From contig NZ_JBHXHV010000002.1 of NCBI RefSeq assembly GCF_042726155.1, positions 434,001 through 498,000 on the forward strand: a stretch of 64,000 bases of DNA. The letters run 5' to 3'. Below, piece by piece: positions 42,113 to 49,697 of this stretch; the stretch's first letter is position 1, and each line of letters begins with the position of its first letter. The notes beneath the pieces are model-generated. The model made no database searches. It was given only the letters and a program-made list of their open reading frames with translations, and was not told the origin of the DNA. The position numbers and the translations under genes are program-made. This DNA comes from Leucobacter sp042726155 (GTDB lineage Bacteria; Actinomycetota; Actinomycetes; Actinomycetales; Microbacteriaceae).

Positions 42113-43351
42113 CTACTCGGTGATGTTCGTGCTCGTCGCGCGCCAGAACAGGTCCGCGACGTCGTCGGAGCTCACGCGGAACTCGCCACCACCGTCAGCG
42201 GAGTTACCGGGGCCCCACGGGTTGCGCATCCACACGTCACCGTTTGCATCGATGCGGGTCACGACGTAGGAGTGCCCAGTCACGACCTCCACCTCGCGCG
42301 ACGTGCCGTCAGCGTCGGTGACCGTGATGTGATGGTCGCCGCTCCGAGGTGACGACAGCACGACCTGACCGCCGTCGGTGATGACCTCGCGTAAATCGTC
42401 GACCTGATCGCTGTCGAGGCCGCTGTAGTCATTGTTTGCAACGACCTCGGTGTCGTGGCCAGTAATGATCTCCATTGCCTCATACGGCTGGCCACCGTCG
42501 AGAAAGTCGTAGCCGTATTCTTGCCGCATCGCAGCCTCGTACAGGGCCGCAATGGAGGGCTTGTCGCCACTGAAAATGAACCAGTCCCAGTCGCTCTGCT
42601 TTGCGCCATTGTCGAACACGTACTCGACAAACACCTCCTCTGGTTCGCCGTTGGAGTACAGCGTCACCCAGTAGCCCTGCTTGTCGGCGTCCCAGCGCAC
42701 ATGGTCGCGAATAAACTCATCGCCCTCGTCGGAGTTCAACAGCGACACGATCGAGCTCAGCATGAAGCAGTCGCCAATGCTGCCCTGCGCGACGTCGTCC
42801 GGGTCGAACGAATCGTCGTCGAGAATGTTGTCGGAGACGTGCTCATCAGGGTCTTCTTCGTCGTTGAACCAGCCGAAGGGGTCCCACCAGGGGCGCGCGT
42901 CACCGTCTTCGCCGAGCGCCGAACGCAACTCTTCGGCGGCGGTTGCCGCGGCCTGCTGCAGTTTGCCCTGCGCTCCGAGCGCCGCGAATCCCGCCTTCGC
43001 AACGGTCAGTGCCGCCGGAACATCGAGCGGGTTGGCGCGCAGCGCCTTCGTCGCGTGGTCGAAGTCGGCCTGAGCTCCCGCGAAACTCGATTGCGCCTCG
43101 CGCTGCACGACCGCATAGCGACTCAGCGTGCCAGACGCAGCGTCGAGCGCATCGGCAATGCTCAGAGTCTCGGGCAGCGTCTTGTCGACAGCCGCCGAGT
43201 ACGCCTCGGCGGCTGCGCCCTGCCACAGCTCGGGCCGAGCTTTCGCGGCCTGCGCTCGCGCATTTTCAGCGGCGCGAGCACCTTGACGCAGCGCCGTCGC
43301 GGCCCCGTCGACCGCCGTCGGATCTCCGAATTCGCTCACCACAGTCGCCAC
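42113..43351 (-). CDS. Calpain-like cysteine protease with WXG-type N-terminal domain
   Basis: This 412-residue protein has an N-terminal helical domain of about 140 residues with the turn ELWQGAAAEAYS (Trp43), like ESX/type VII secretion substrates. An acidic linker follows, then a family C2 protease domain. The catalytic residues are present: Gln189 and Cys195 in AQGSIGDCFMLSS, His360 in TGHSYVV and Asn377 in MRNPWG. There is no Sec signal. The protein is therefore probably a secreted or cell-to-cell protease effector, an inference from the architecture. The start is GTG 43351, which overlaps the previous gene by 16 bases. It is the last gene of the small operon. Confidence 0.85.
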   Translation of the reverse strand: MATVVSEFGDPTAVDGAATALRQGARAAENARAQAAKARPELWQGAAAEAYSAAVDKTLPETLSIADALDAASGTLSRYAVVQREAQSSFAGAQADFDHATKALRANPLDVPAALTVAKAGFAALGAQGKLQQAAATAAEELRSALGEDGDARPWWDPFGWFNDEEDPDEHVSDNILDDDSFDPDDVAQGSIGDCFMLSSIVSLLNSDEGDEFIRDHVRWDADKQGYWVTLYSNGEPEEVFVEYVFDNGAKQSDWDWFIFSGDKPSIAALYEAAMRQEYGYDFLDGGQPYEAMEIITGHDTEVVANNDYSGLDSDQVDDLREVITDGGQVVLSSPRSGDHHITVTDADGTSREVEVVTGHSYVVTRIDANGDVWMRNPWGPGNSADGGGEFRVSSDDVADLFWRATSTNITE

Positions 43352-43725
43352 CTCAGTTCCACTCGACCGCCCGCACCGTCAGCGGGGGCGCCGGCGTCGC
43401 TTGCCGCGGATGCAATATTTGCAGACGCATCAGCCTCCGATGCGTCAACCTCCGGAGCATCAATGCTGACGACCTCGACGACGCAGAGCGGGTGCACCCT
43501 GACGCGGTCGCCGGGCGTGAGCGCCGTATCAGCCACGCCAAGCAATTTGACCGACTTGCCCGATTCGACCGCTGATACGCCGACCTTCGCGCCGCATATC
43601 TGCGTCTGCCCACCAACAGCTACGACGCGCGTGACTCCCGCGAAGCCGAGCACGCCAACGGTCGCCACGGCCGCCAACGCAACAACCCCGCACACGACCG
43701 CGGCGATCCGGCGCCCGCGCGTCAT
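43336..43725 (-). CDS. Small single-span membrane protein of the calpain locus
   Basis: This 129-residue protein has one N-terminal membrane helix after MTRGRRI (about residues 8-36). A small extracytoplasmic beta-rich domain with two cysteines follows (TQICGAKVGV and HPLCVVEVVSI), then an acidic Ala/Asp/Ser tail. The function is unknown. The VKLLGV...LTPGDRV pattern resembles that of the next upstream protein, suggesting related beta folds. It overlaps both neighbours, by four bases upstream and 16 downstream. A role in anchoring, inhibiting or guiding the calpain-like protein is possible but unproven. Confidence 0.65.
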   Translation of the reverse strand: MTRGRRIAAVVCGVVALAAVATVGVLGFAGVTRVVAVGGQTQICGAKVGVSAVESGKSVKLLGVADTALTPGDRVRVHPLCVVEVVSIDAPEVDASEADASANIASAASDAGAPADGAGGRVELRWRLW

Positions 43726-44003
43726 GCTCCCGGCTCCGTAACCTCGATCGCGGCGGCTGTCTGCGTGCCGTCGGGGTTCACGAAAATGTCGATCACGCGA
43801 AGTTCGCCGCCGCCCGGCAGCGCCACGCCCTCACCCGATCCGAGCTCCACGATGGTGCGGCCGTCGGCCCACACGACACCCAGGCGCGCTGCAAGACCAC
43901 CGCCCGCGTCGGAGGGTCGCAGCTTCGCCGCAATGAACCCGATCGAATAGCTGCCGCCGCGGCGCTGCGCGCCCTGCCGCAGCAGCTCCGGCCGACCGGT
44001 CAC
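43722..44003 (-). CDS. Small beta-rich protein of the calpain locus
   Basis: This 93-residue soluble protein starts at GTG 44003, which overlaps the upstream stop by four bases (GTGA). It contains GSYSIGFIAAKLRPSDA, ARLGVVWADGRTIVELG and GELRVIDIFVNPDGTQTAA, a compact beta-strand pattern. No family was recognised with certainty. The longer frame to 44168 gives an Arg-rich N-terminus that is a shadow of the upstream gene, so the short start was chosen. It is tightly coupled to its neighbours and probably works with them. Confidence 0.6.
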   Translation of the reverse strand: MTGRPELLRQGAQRRGGSYSIGFIAAKLRPSDAGGGLAARLGVVWADGRTIVELGSGEGVALPGGGELRVIDIFVNPDGTQTAAAIEVTEPGA

Positions 44004-44353
44004 TGGAGCGGTCCGCTCGCCCGGATGGACCCTCCGGGACCACCGGCCCTGCCGGTGTCGCCTGAGCCCAGGTTGCCGCCGAATTTGCCGAGTCCCGCGA
44101 CGATCTCGTCTTCGACCGTGCCCATGTCTTTGAGGGTGTCTTGCACTCCCGTGTCGAGTTCGCTCCATCGGGTGCCGAGTTGCTCAGCTCGGCGGCGCAG
44201 CGCCGATTCGAAGGACGCGACCGCGCTTCCCAGCACCGCGGGCCCGTAGGCGGCCGCACCCGGAAGCTGCGGCACGGCTTCGCCGAGGTCTTCCGAAGCT
44301 ACGCGCAAGCGCTGCCGAATGGCCGACACGTCGTCGGCATCCATTGCAATCAT
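44000..44353 (-). CDS. WXG100/ESX-like small helical protein
   Basis: This 117-residue protein has two helices around a central turn. It starts MIAMDADDVSAIRQRLRV and contains FESALRRRAEQLGTRWSELD, with a flexible Gly-rich C-terminus (GSGDTGRAGGPGG). The size and layout fit ESX-type small proteins. The usual WxG turn is not exact; the turn region reads GAAAYGPAVLG. The ATG at 44353 follows GGGGAG. It may be a partner or chaperone of the calpain-like protein, which has its own WXG-type domain. No type VII secretion ATPase is in the window. Confidence 0.6.
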   Translation of the reverse strand: MIAMDADDVSAIRQRLRVASEDLGEAVPQLPGAAAYGPAVLGSAVASFESALRRRAEQLGTRWSELDTGVQDTLKDMGTVEDEIVAGLGKFGGNLGSGDTGRAGGPGGSIRASGPLQ

Positions 44354-44389
44354 CGTCGTCTCCCCTGTGCCACCCTGCGCCGAGTTCCC

Positions 44390-44602
44390 CTACTCGACAG
44401 CCGCCGACGCGATCTCCTGGAGCCGTTCGAGCAGCCGTTCTCGCGAACGCTGGTGCGGGAATGAAGCGTCCCGCACGTATTCGAGCAGCCCCCGGCCATC
44501 TCGCAGCACGGGTGCAGAAACATCGTAGCCTGCGCGCAGCAGCAGCGCCTCATAGAGCGGTTCGATCACCGATCCGTCGAGATCGCGATTGGCGAGCTGC
44601 AC
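44390..44602 (-). CDS. Small hypothetical protein at the head of the calpain locus
   Basis: This 70-residue frame starts at GTG 44602. It contains SVIEPLYEALLLRAGYDV and RGLLEYVRDASFPHQRSRE. No in-frame ATG exists before an upstream stop, and the ribosome site is poor; GTG 44569 is a possible shorter start. It looks helical and soluble and has no recognised family. It is 36 bases upstream of the WXG-like gene on the same strand. The gene call is tentative. Confidence 0.4.
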   Translation of the reverse strand: MQLANRDLDGSVIEPLYEALLLRAGYDVSAPVLRDGRGLLEYVRDASFPHQRSRERLLERLQEIASAAVE

Positions 44603-44690
44603 GATCGGGTGGCCACCGAGTTCCGAATCGACCAGACCTGTGCCGGGTTCGCTCCCGCGCTCAGCAGCCGAATGAGCACAGGGGGCCGGT

Positions 44691-44696
44691 TACGCT
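44691..44696 (+). promoter_or_regulatory. -10 box for the LysE-family gene
   Basis: TACGCT lies 42 bases before the GTG start and fits the TAnnnT boxes in this window. The ribosome site AAGGAG follows it. Confidence 0.4.
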
Positions 44697-44738
44697 CTAT
44701 GCAAGACCTCCGCCAAAGCAGCCCACCGAAGGAGCCCA

Positions 44739-45383
44739 GTGATTTCGCTCTCCGCCGCCCTCGGTATCGCGCTCGTCGAGCTCGGGCTGGCGCTCACGCC
44801 GGGTCCGAACATGATCTATCTCGTGTCACGAAGCATCAGCCAGGGGTGGCGAGCAGGCATGATGTCGCTGGCGGGCACAGCTGTGGGGTTTGTGGTGTAC
44901 ATGACGATGGCGAACGTCGGCCTGGCGGCCGTGTTTATCGTCGTGCCGTGGCTCTTCATCGCGCTCAAGGTGCTCGGCGCCGTCTATCTCCTGTGGCTGG
45001 CGTACAAGACGCTGCGCCCCGGTGGCACGTCGATGTTCGAGACGAATGAGCTGCCCCGCGATTCCTTTGGAAAGCTCTTTCGAATGGGTCTCGTGACAAA
45101 TCTGCTCAATCCGAAGGTCGCGATTCTGTACCTCGCGATTATTCCGCAGTTCATCAACCCGGCCGCGGGCAGCGTCGTCGCCCAGGGCTTCCAGCTCGGC
45201 GCGATCCAGATCGCTGTGGGTGTCGCCGTCAACGGTGCCATCATCATCGCTGCCGGGTCAATTGCGGCGTTCCTGCAACGGAGGCCCCGCTGGACCCGGT
45301 GGCAGAAATGGGTGACCGGCTCACTGCTCGGCGCAATCGGAGTGAAGCTCGCGCTCGACGCCCCGGCGCCGGCGACGGGGTAG
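44739..45383 (+). CDS. LysE/RhtB-family amino acid exporter
   Basis: This 214-residue protein has six hydrophobic helices. The family signature LALTPGPNMIYLVSRSISQG is in the first loop and TNLLNPKVAILYLAIIPQF in the middle. LysE/RhtB proteins export amino acids such as lysine, threonine or homoserine. The start is GTG 44739 after AAGGAG. It is divergent from the calpain-like operon. No regulator is nearby, so the substrate cannot be narrowed. Confidence 0.88.
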   Translation: MISLSAALGIALVELGLALTPGPNMIYLVSRSISQGWRAGMMSLAGTAVGFVVYMTMANVGLAAVFIVVPWLFIALKVLGAVYLLWLAYKTLRPGGTSMFETNELPRDSFGKLFRMGLVTNLLNPKVAILYLAIIPQFINPAAGSVVAQGFQLGAIQIAVGVAVNGAIIIAAGSIAAFLQRRPRWTRWQKWVTGSLLGAIGVKLALDAPAPATG

Positions 45384-45401
45384 TTCCATGAGCACGCTTG
45401 C

Positions 45402-45407
45402 TACGCT
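45402..45407 (+). promoter_or_regulatory. -10 box for the leader ORF of the MFS exporter
   Basis: TACGCT is followed by six bases and the GTG of a 15-codon leader ORF. This matches the leaderless pattern seen at the ligase, VOC and DUF4870 genes. Confidence 0.5.
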
Positions 45408-45412
45408 GAGCA

Positions 45413-45605
45413 CGTGAGTTCTCCCGAATCAGACAGAGCGGGGCTACCGGCCTTCCGGTAGCCCAGATACCCGCACTCACGACTGACGGCCTACGCCGCG
45501 CCGATCCGGCACGAAGCGAGACCGAGCAGCGAGACCGAGCACGCGTATTCGAAGCACCGGTTGTGCCACGCGCACCCCCGACCTGTCGTATCTACTTCGG
45601 AAGGC
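45413..45605 (+). promoter_or_regulatory. Candidate translational attenuator of the MFS exporter
   Basis: A 10-bp hairpin (45441-45450 with 45455-45464) is enclosed by an outer stem CGTGAGT/ACTCACG (45413-45419, 45475-45481) that covers the leader GTG. GCCTTCCG at 45450-45457 in the hairpin is complementary over eight bases to CGGAAGGC at 45598-45605, which holds the ribosome site of the exporter. Alternative pairing could hide or free that site depending on ribosome position. Between them lies a 13-bp direct repeat (45514-45526 and 45528-45540). Confidence 0.55.
45414..45461 (+). CDS. Leader peptide ORF of the Cml-type exporter
   Basis: A 15-codon ORF starts at GTG 45414 and ends at TAG 45459-45461. 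It encodes MSSPESDRAGLPAFR. Its stop codon lies inside the right arm of a 10-bp hairpin. Translation would disrupt that hairpin, which is typical of drug-induced leader peptides. Because of its small size the call rests on position, the likely leaderless start and the anti-Shine-Dalgarno pairing described for the attenuator. Confidence 0.5.
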   Translation: MSSPESDRAGLPAFR

Positions 45606-45611
45606 ACTTCC

Positions 45612-46775
45612 ATGCCCGTATTGCTCTATCTTCTTGCCCTCGCGGTCTTCGCGCAGGGCACCTCTGAATTCGTGTTGGCCGGCATTCTCCCCGGAATTGC
45701 GGCTGACCTGGACGTTCCGCTCGGCCAAGCGGGCCTGCTCACCTCGGGTTTCGCGCTCGGCATGGTCATCGGCGCTCCGCTCATGGCCGCGGCTGCCCGC
45801 CGCGCGTCACCGCGCTGGAGCCTGACCGCGTTTCTCGCGCTGTTCATCGTCGCGCACGTGGTGGGTTCGGTCACCGACAGCTTCGCCGTGCTGCTCGCCA
45901 CTCGCATCGCCGCGGCGCTCGCGCACGCTGGATTCCTCGCCGTCACCCTCGCGACCGTCACGAGGCTCGTCCCCGCCGCACAGCACACCCGCGCACTCGC
46001 CGTCATTTTGGGCGGCACGACGCTCGCCCTCGTCGCAGGTGTGCCCGCGGGCGGGCTCGTGGGCGAAACGCTGGGTTGGCGATCCACGATCGGGGCGATC
46101 GCACTGCTCTGTGTGCCAGCCCTGGTTGCGGTGTTTCTGGCGGCCCCCAGCGACCCAGCGCCTGCGGACGCAACGCGCGCGGTCGGCAGCGTGCGCCGCG
46201 AGCTTGCGACGCTACGGGAACCAAGCCTGCGCGGTTTCCTGCTGCTGGCGGTGCTGGTCAACGCGGCCACGTTCTGCACGTTCACCTATCTTGCGGTGAT
46301 TGCGGCGGGCCCGGCCGGGGTTCCGGATCGCCTGGTGCCCGCGCTGCTCGCCGTTTTCGGCGCGGGCGCGTTCGTCGGGGTAGCGGTCGCCGGCAGACTT
46401 GGCGACGCGCACTGGCGACGCCTGCTGGGGGTGACCTCGCCCGTGTTGCTCGCCGGGTGGGCGACGCTGGCGCTGGCTGTCGATGTCGAATGGCTCGTGT
46501 GGGCGCTCGTGTTCGTGCAGGGCGCACTGTCGTTCGCGCTCGGCAGCACGCTCATCGCGCGCCTGCTGGCCGCCGCTCGTGCGGCGCCGACGTTGGGCGG
46601 CTCGTTCGCGACGGTCGCGCTGAACATCGGCGCAGTGCTCGGGCCGCTAATCGGAGGCCTCGCACTCGACACCCGCGGCGAGCGCGCCCCGATCTGGGCG
46701 AGCGCATTACTCGTCGCGGTCGCGGCCATAACGTGGTTCCTCTGGCGCGAAGGGTCGCGTCGCGCCCGCCACTAA
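45612..46775 (+). CDS. MFS exporter of the Cml/Cmx chloramphenicol-efflux type
   Basis: This 387-residue protein has twelve helices and closely follows actinobacterial chloramphenicol exporters. The start MPVLLYLLALAVFAQGTSEF, the middle LATRIAAALAHAGFLAVTLA and the late GALSFALGSTLIARLL are all characteristic. It would pump chloramphenicol or a related drug out with protons. The ATG at 45612 follows GGAAGG, which lies in a short GGAAG/CTTCC hairpin and can also pair with the upstream leader. That supports drug-dependent translational control. Other substrates are possible, since members of this group are also multidrug exporters. Confidence 0.85.
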   Translation: MPVLLYLLALAVFAQGTSEFVLAGILPGIAADLDVPLGQAGLLTSGFALGMVIGAPLMAAAARRASPRWSLTAFLALFIVAHVVGSVTDSFAVLLATRIAAALAHAGFLAVTLATVTRLVPAAQHTRALAVILGGTTLALVAGVPAGGLVGETLGWRSTIGAIALLCVPALVAVFLAAPSDPAPADATRAVGSVRRELATLREPSLRGFLLLAVLVNAATFCTFTYLAVIAAGPAGVPDRLVPALLAVFGAGAFVGVAVAGRLGDAHWRRLLGVTSPVLLAGWATLALAVDVEWLVWALVFVQGALSFALGSTLIARLLAAARAAPTLGGSFATVALNIGAVLGPLIGGLALDTRGERAPIWASALLVAVAAITWFLWREGSRRARH

Positions 46776-46842
46776 CCACCCGCCCCCTCTCCCCTCTACC
46801 CCTCACCCCCTCACCCCCCTCACCCCCTCACCCAACTTCGCC

Positions 46843-46897
46843 GAGCGAACGCATATGGCCGTTATACGGGCTCATAACGCACATTTGCGTACGTTCG
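46843..46897. repeat. Palindromic repeat family C, copy 1
   Basis: The element reads GAGCGAACGCATATGGCC and onward to TTTGCGTACGTTCG, with an inner GTTAT/ATAAC stem. It is nearly identical over its whole length, including the loop ACGGGCTCATAACGCACAT, to the copy at 48758-48811. Both copies lie in the same orientation on either side of the ABC-F unit. Confidence 0.9.
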
Positions 46898-46974
46898 GAC
46901 GGGGCACTCTGCGGGGCGGTGGGCAGGGGCGGGCGGGGCGGGTAGGGTGGGGGTGTGCATTTGTTGTTTCTGTA

Positions 46975-47054
46975 GCGGTGAGTTGGCCTACCGCGCCCGT
47001 TGAGTCAATCCGGGTGTGCGGTGGCCGATTGTTCTGACCTCTCATGGTCACCGC
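46975..47054 (+). promoter_or_regulatory. Candidate attenuator of the ABC-F gene
   Basis: Segments GGCCTACCGC (46985-46994), GCGGTGGCC (47018-47026) and GGTCACCGC (47046-47054) give competing stems. Segment two can pair with three (nine pairs, one bulge), and three can pair with four (nine pairs, one G-U). GCGGT at 46975-46979 can also pair with segment two. This is the geometry of a translation-coupled attenuator; which state permits expression is not settled by sequence. Confidence 0.5.
46978..47037 (+). CDS. Leader peptide ORF of the ABC-F gene
   Basis: A 19-codon ORF runs from GTG 46978 to TGA 47035-47037. It encodes MSWPTAPVESIRVCGGRLF. It overlaps three mutually exclusive stem segments and its stop lies in the loop of the last stem. 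No ribosome site is visible, so translation would need a leaderless or weak start. ABC-F resistance genes are often controlled by such ribosome-sensing leaders. Confidence 0.4.
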   Translation: MSWPTAPVESIRVCGGRLF

Positions 47055-47112
47055 TATTTCGCGCGCCCAAACGTCGCACGACTTCGACGGCGCGCCCTGC
47101 CAAAGGAATCTC

Positions 47113-48759
47113 ATGCCTTCCCAGACCGCTCATATTCACGCGCGCCATCGGGCGCAACTCACCGTTTCAGAGGTCTCCGTCGTTCGCGGCGCGAACCCCG
47201 TACTTACCGGCGTCAGTCTCGTCATCAATCCGCAATCACGCCTGGCTATCGTTGGCGAAAACGGGCGCGGCAAATCGACCCTGCTCCACGTGCTCGCCGG
47301 CACACTTGCCCCCACCACTGGAACCGTGCACGGGATCGGGACCGTTGGCGTCGCCGAGCAAGAAATGTCTGCTTCCGAAGGCCGGACGGTCGGGCACGCG
47401 ATCGCAGAGTCGATCGCCCAGCCTCTCGCCGCATTGGCGACGCTCGATCGAGCCGCCGAAGCCCTCGCTGACCGCCTCGACAACGCCGATGATCACTATG
47501 CCCGAGCACTGGAGCACGCCGAAGCACTCGGCGCCTGGGACGCGGGGCGTCGCGTACAGATCGCACTCGAATCACTGCACGCCGAGACCGAGCCGACGCG
47601 ATTGCTCGCGGATCTCTCGGTCGGGCAGCGCTACCGAGTGCGACTCGCGTGCCTGCTGGGGGCCGACGACGATTTCCTTCTGCTTGACGAACCGACCAAT
47701 CACCTGGATCGCAGTGGACTCGACTTTCTGGCAGCGCAGCTCCGCGCTCGATCGGGCGGCGTCGTCGTTGTCAGCCATGATCGCGCGCTGCTTGCCGATG
47801 TCGCGGAAACGATCGTGGACCTCGACCCGACACACGATGGTCTCCCGAGAATCTACGGTGATGGCTACTCCGGGTACCGCGCCGGTCGCGTGGCCGAATA
47901 CGAGCGCTGGCAGCGCGACTACGACCAACAGCGGGCGGAGCAGTCCCGCTTACAGGAGAGTCTCAGCGCGGCACAAAACCGGCTGGTTTCAGGCTGGCGC
48001 CCCGAGAAGGGCTCGAACAAACACGGTCGGGCCACCCGCGCCGGTGGCCTCGTGCAGAACGTGCATCGGCGACAAGAAGCGCTCGACGCGCACGCCGTCA
48101 GCGTGCCCGAACCTCCCCAGGCGTTCCGCTTTCCGGACCTCGCCACTCGCACGGGAGCGGACCTGCTCTCCGTCGACAACGTGATAGTCGACGGACGGTT
48201 GCGCACCCCGGTGTCTTTCGTGCTCTCGCACCGCGGTCGACTCGTGATTACGGGCCTCAATGGTGCAGGAAAGTCGACGCTGCTGAACGTTGCTGCTCGT
48301 GCACTCAAACCCGACACGGGCTCAGTGAGCAGCGCCCGCGGCACCCGGATCGGGTTGTTACAGCAGGAGAGCGCTTTGCCGGTCGAGCAGCGCGCGATCG
48401 AGATGTTCACCGCGCACGTCAACACTCTTCTTGCAGCGGGCACACTCCGGGAATCGGAGGCGATCGGGCTCTCTCAGCTCGGCCTACTGAGGCCGCGAGA
48501 GATGAGTAAGCGTTTCGGCGAGCTGTCAATGGGACAACAACGCAGGCTCGACCTGGCATTGCTGCTCGCCGCAAGACCTCACGTGTTGCTGCTCGACGAA
48601 CTGACGAACCACCTATCGGTCGCTCTCGTCGACGAACTCACCGAGGCGCTCGGTGCGACGAACGCCTCGGTAGTGGTGTCCACGCACGACCGGCAACTCC
48701 TGAAAGACACGGAAAACTGGCCCCGCGTCGAGCTCGGGCCCCCCGCGCCCATCACTTGA
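47113..48759 (+). CDS. ABC-F family ribosome-protection-type ATPase
   Basis: This 548-residue soluble protein has two ABC ATPase domains and no membrane segments. The first domain has Walker A VGENGRGKSTLLHV, signature LSVGQRYRVRLA and LLLDEPTNHLD. A charged linker (about residues 270-330, with RDYDQQRAEQSRLQES) follows. The second domain has TGLNGAGKSTLLNV, ELSMGQQRRLDLA and LLLDELTNHLS, in which the usual Pro and Asp are replaced. ABC-F proteins of this kind bind the ribosome and displace macrolide, lincosamide or similar drugs. ATG 47113 follows AAAGGA. The stop lies inside a family C palindrome, and the gene sits between direct copies of it. Confidence 0.87.
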   Translation: MPSQTAHIHARHRAQLTVSEVSVVRGANPVLTGVSLVINPQSRLAIVGENGRGKSTLLHVLAGTLAPTTGTVHGIGTVGVAEQEMSASEGRTVGHAIAESIAQPLAALATLDRAAEALADRLDNADDHYARALEHAEALGAWDAGRRVQIALESLHAETEPTRLLADLSVGQRYRVRLACLLGADDDFLLLDEPTNHLDRSGLDFLAAQLRARSGGVVVVSHDRALLADVAETIVDLDPTHDGLPRIYGDGYSGYRAGRVAEYERWQRDYDQQRAEQSRLQESLSAAQNRLVSGWRPEKGSNKHGRATRAGGLVQNVHRRQEALDAHAVSVPEPPQAFRFPDLATRTGADLLSVDNVIVDGRLRTPVSFVLSHRGRLVITGLNGAGKSTLLNVAARALKPDTGSVSSARGTRIGLLQQESALPVEQRAIEMFTAHVNTLLAAGTLRESEAIGLSQLGLLRPREMSKRFGELSMGQQRRLDLALLLAARPHVLLLDELTNHLSVALVDELTEALGATNASVVVSTHDRQLLKDTENWPRVELGPPAPIT

Positions 48760-48811
48760 GCGAACGCATATGGCCCGTATACGGGCTCATAACGCACATA
48801 TGCGTACGTTC
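48758..48811. repeat. Palindromic repeat family C, copy 2
   Basis: It begins inside the ABC-F stop codon. Arms CGCATATG (48765-48772) and CATATGCG (48797-48804) are perfect, and the palindrome CCCGTATACGGG lies just inside the left arm. It is a direct-orientation copy of the element at 46843-46897, about 1.9 kb away. Confidence 0.9.
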
Positions 48812-48859
48812 AACGGGGGCGCTAGCAGGGCGAGCGGGCGGGCGGGGGGCGGGGCGGGG

Positions 48860-49681
48860 TTAGCGCGAGGTGCGGCGCGCGACCACCACGTTGATGCCCT
48901 TGTCGCGCAGACGCTTCAGGTGTTCGGGGTCGATGCCGGTGTCGACGATCACCGCGTCGAACTGCGAGAGGGGCAGCATCGCGTGCAGCGCGCGGCGCTC
49001 AAACTTCGTGTGATCCGCCAGCAGAATGCGGCGGCTCGACGACTCGAACATCGCGCGCTTCACGTCGACGGTCTCTTGCGTCTGGTGGAAAGCCACATCG
49101 TCGGAGATCGCCGACGTCGACATCACGAGCAGGTCGGCGCGCAGGTTCTCGATCGTCGTCGTCGTAATGCGACCCATGTAGGCGCTGCACCAGTTGTAGT
49201 ACTGGCCGCCGAGCCCGAGCATCGTGATGCCGTTCGCCGAACGCAGCTCCTCCATAATCGTGAGGGTGTTAGTGATCACCGTGAGCGGCTTCTTCGCCGA
49301 GAGGTGCGGCAGCAGGTGCAGCGTTGTCGTGGAATCGTCGAGCATGATTGCCTGCCCCGGCTCGATGAAGTCGAGCGCGGCGTGGGCAATGGCTTCTTTT
49401 TCGGCGAGCTGCCGCGACGCACGATAGACGTCGCTCGACTCGACCAGCGCCGACGACAGCGCGGTCGCCACGCCTCGACTCTTGCGTAGCAGCCCACGCC
49501 CCTCGAGCTCGTCGAGGTCGCGGTGAACCGTCATCACGCTGATGTCGAAGCGGGTCGCGAGTTCTTCGATGCGCACCGCTCCGGCCGCCATCACGGCCTC
49601 GGTGATGGCGCTCTGTCGTTGAGCCTGTCGCCCCTGGCGGGCATCACCAACGACGCCGCTGTCGTCGCGCATCGCCGTCAT
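48860..49681 (-). CDS. DeoR-family regulator of the tetritol operon
   Basis: This 273-residue regulator has an N-terminal DeoR winged helix (IEELATRFDISVMTVHRDLD, then LEGRGLLRKSRGVA) and a sugar-phosphate-binding DeoRC domain with LDDSTTTLHLLPHL and LLADHTKFERRALHA. DeoR proteins sense phosphorylated sugar intermediates and usually repress the catabolic operon of which they are part. The ATG at 49681 follows CGGAGG and lies 16 bases after the triose-phosphate-isomerase-like gene, so it is the last gene of the operon. Its target is probably the promoter upstream of the dehydrogenase gene at 58410. Confidence 0.87.
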   Translation of the reverse strand: MTAMRDDSGVVGDARQGRQAQRQSAITEAVMAAGAVRIEELATRFDISVMTVHRDLDELEGRGLLRKSRGVATALSSALVESSDVYRASRQLAEKEAIAHAALDFIEPGQAIMLDDSTTTLHLLPHLSAKKPLTVITNTLTIMEELRSANGITMLGLGGQYYNWCSAYMGRITTTTIENLRADLLVMSTSAISDDVAFHQTQETVDVKRAMFESSSRRILLADHTKFERRALHAMLPLSQFDAVIVDTGIDPEHLKRLRDKGINVVVARRTSR

Positions 49682-49697
49682 CTCAGGTCCTCCGTAG

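Larger units (their letters stand above)
46776..47112 (+). other. 337-bp gap: palindrome C, leader ORF and attenuator
   Basis: The gap between the MFS exporter and the ABC-F gene starts with a CCCCTCAC-rich low-complexity tract. It then holds family C palindrome copy 1 (46843-46897), a G-rich tract, the 19-residue leader ORF (46978-47037) and alternative stems. No further gene is supported in it. Confidence 0.8.

Noticed and set aside
44004..44168. Arg/His-rich N-terminal extension of the small beta protein at 43722-44003
   Set aside because: It is a shadow of the WXG-like gene. The GTG at 44003 gives the coupled GTGA overlap seen across the operon.
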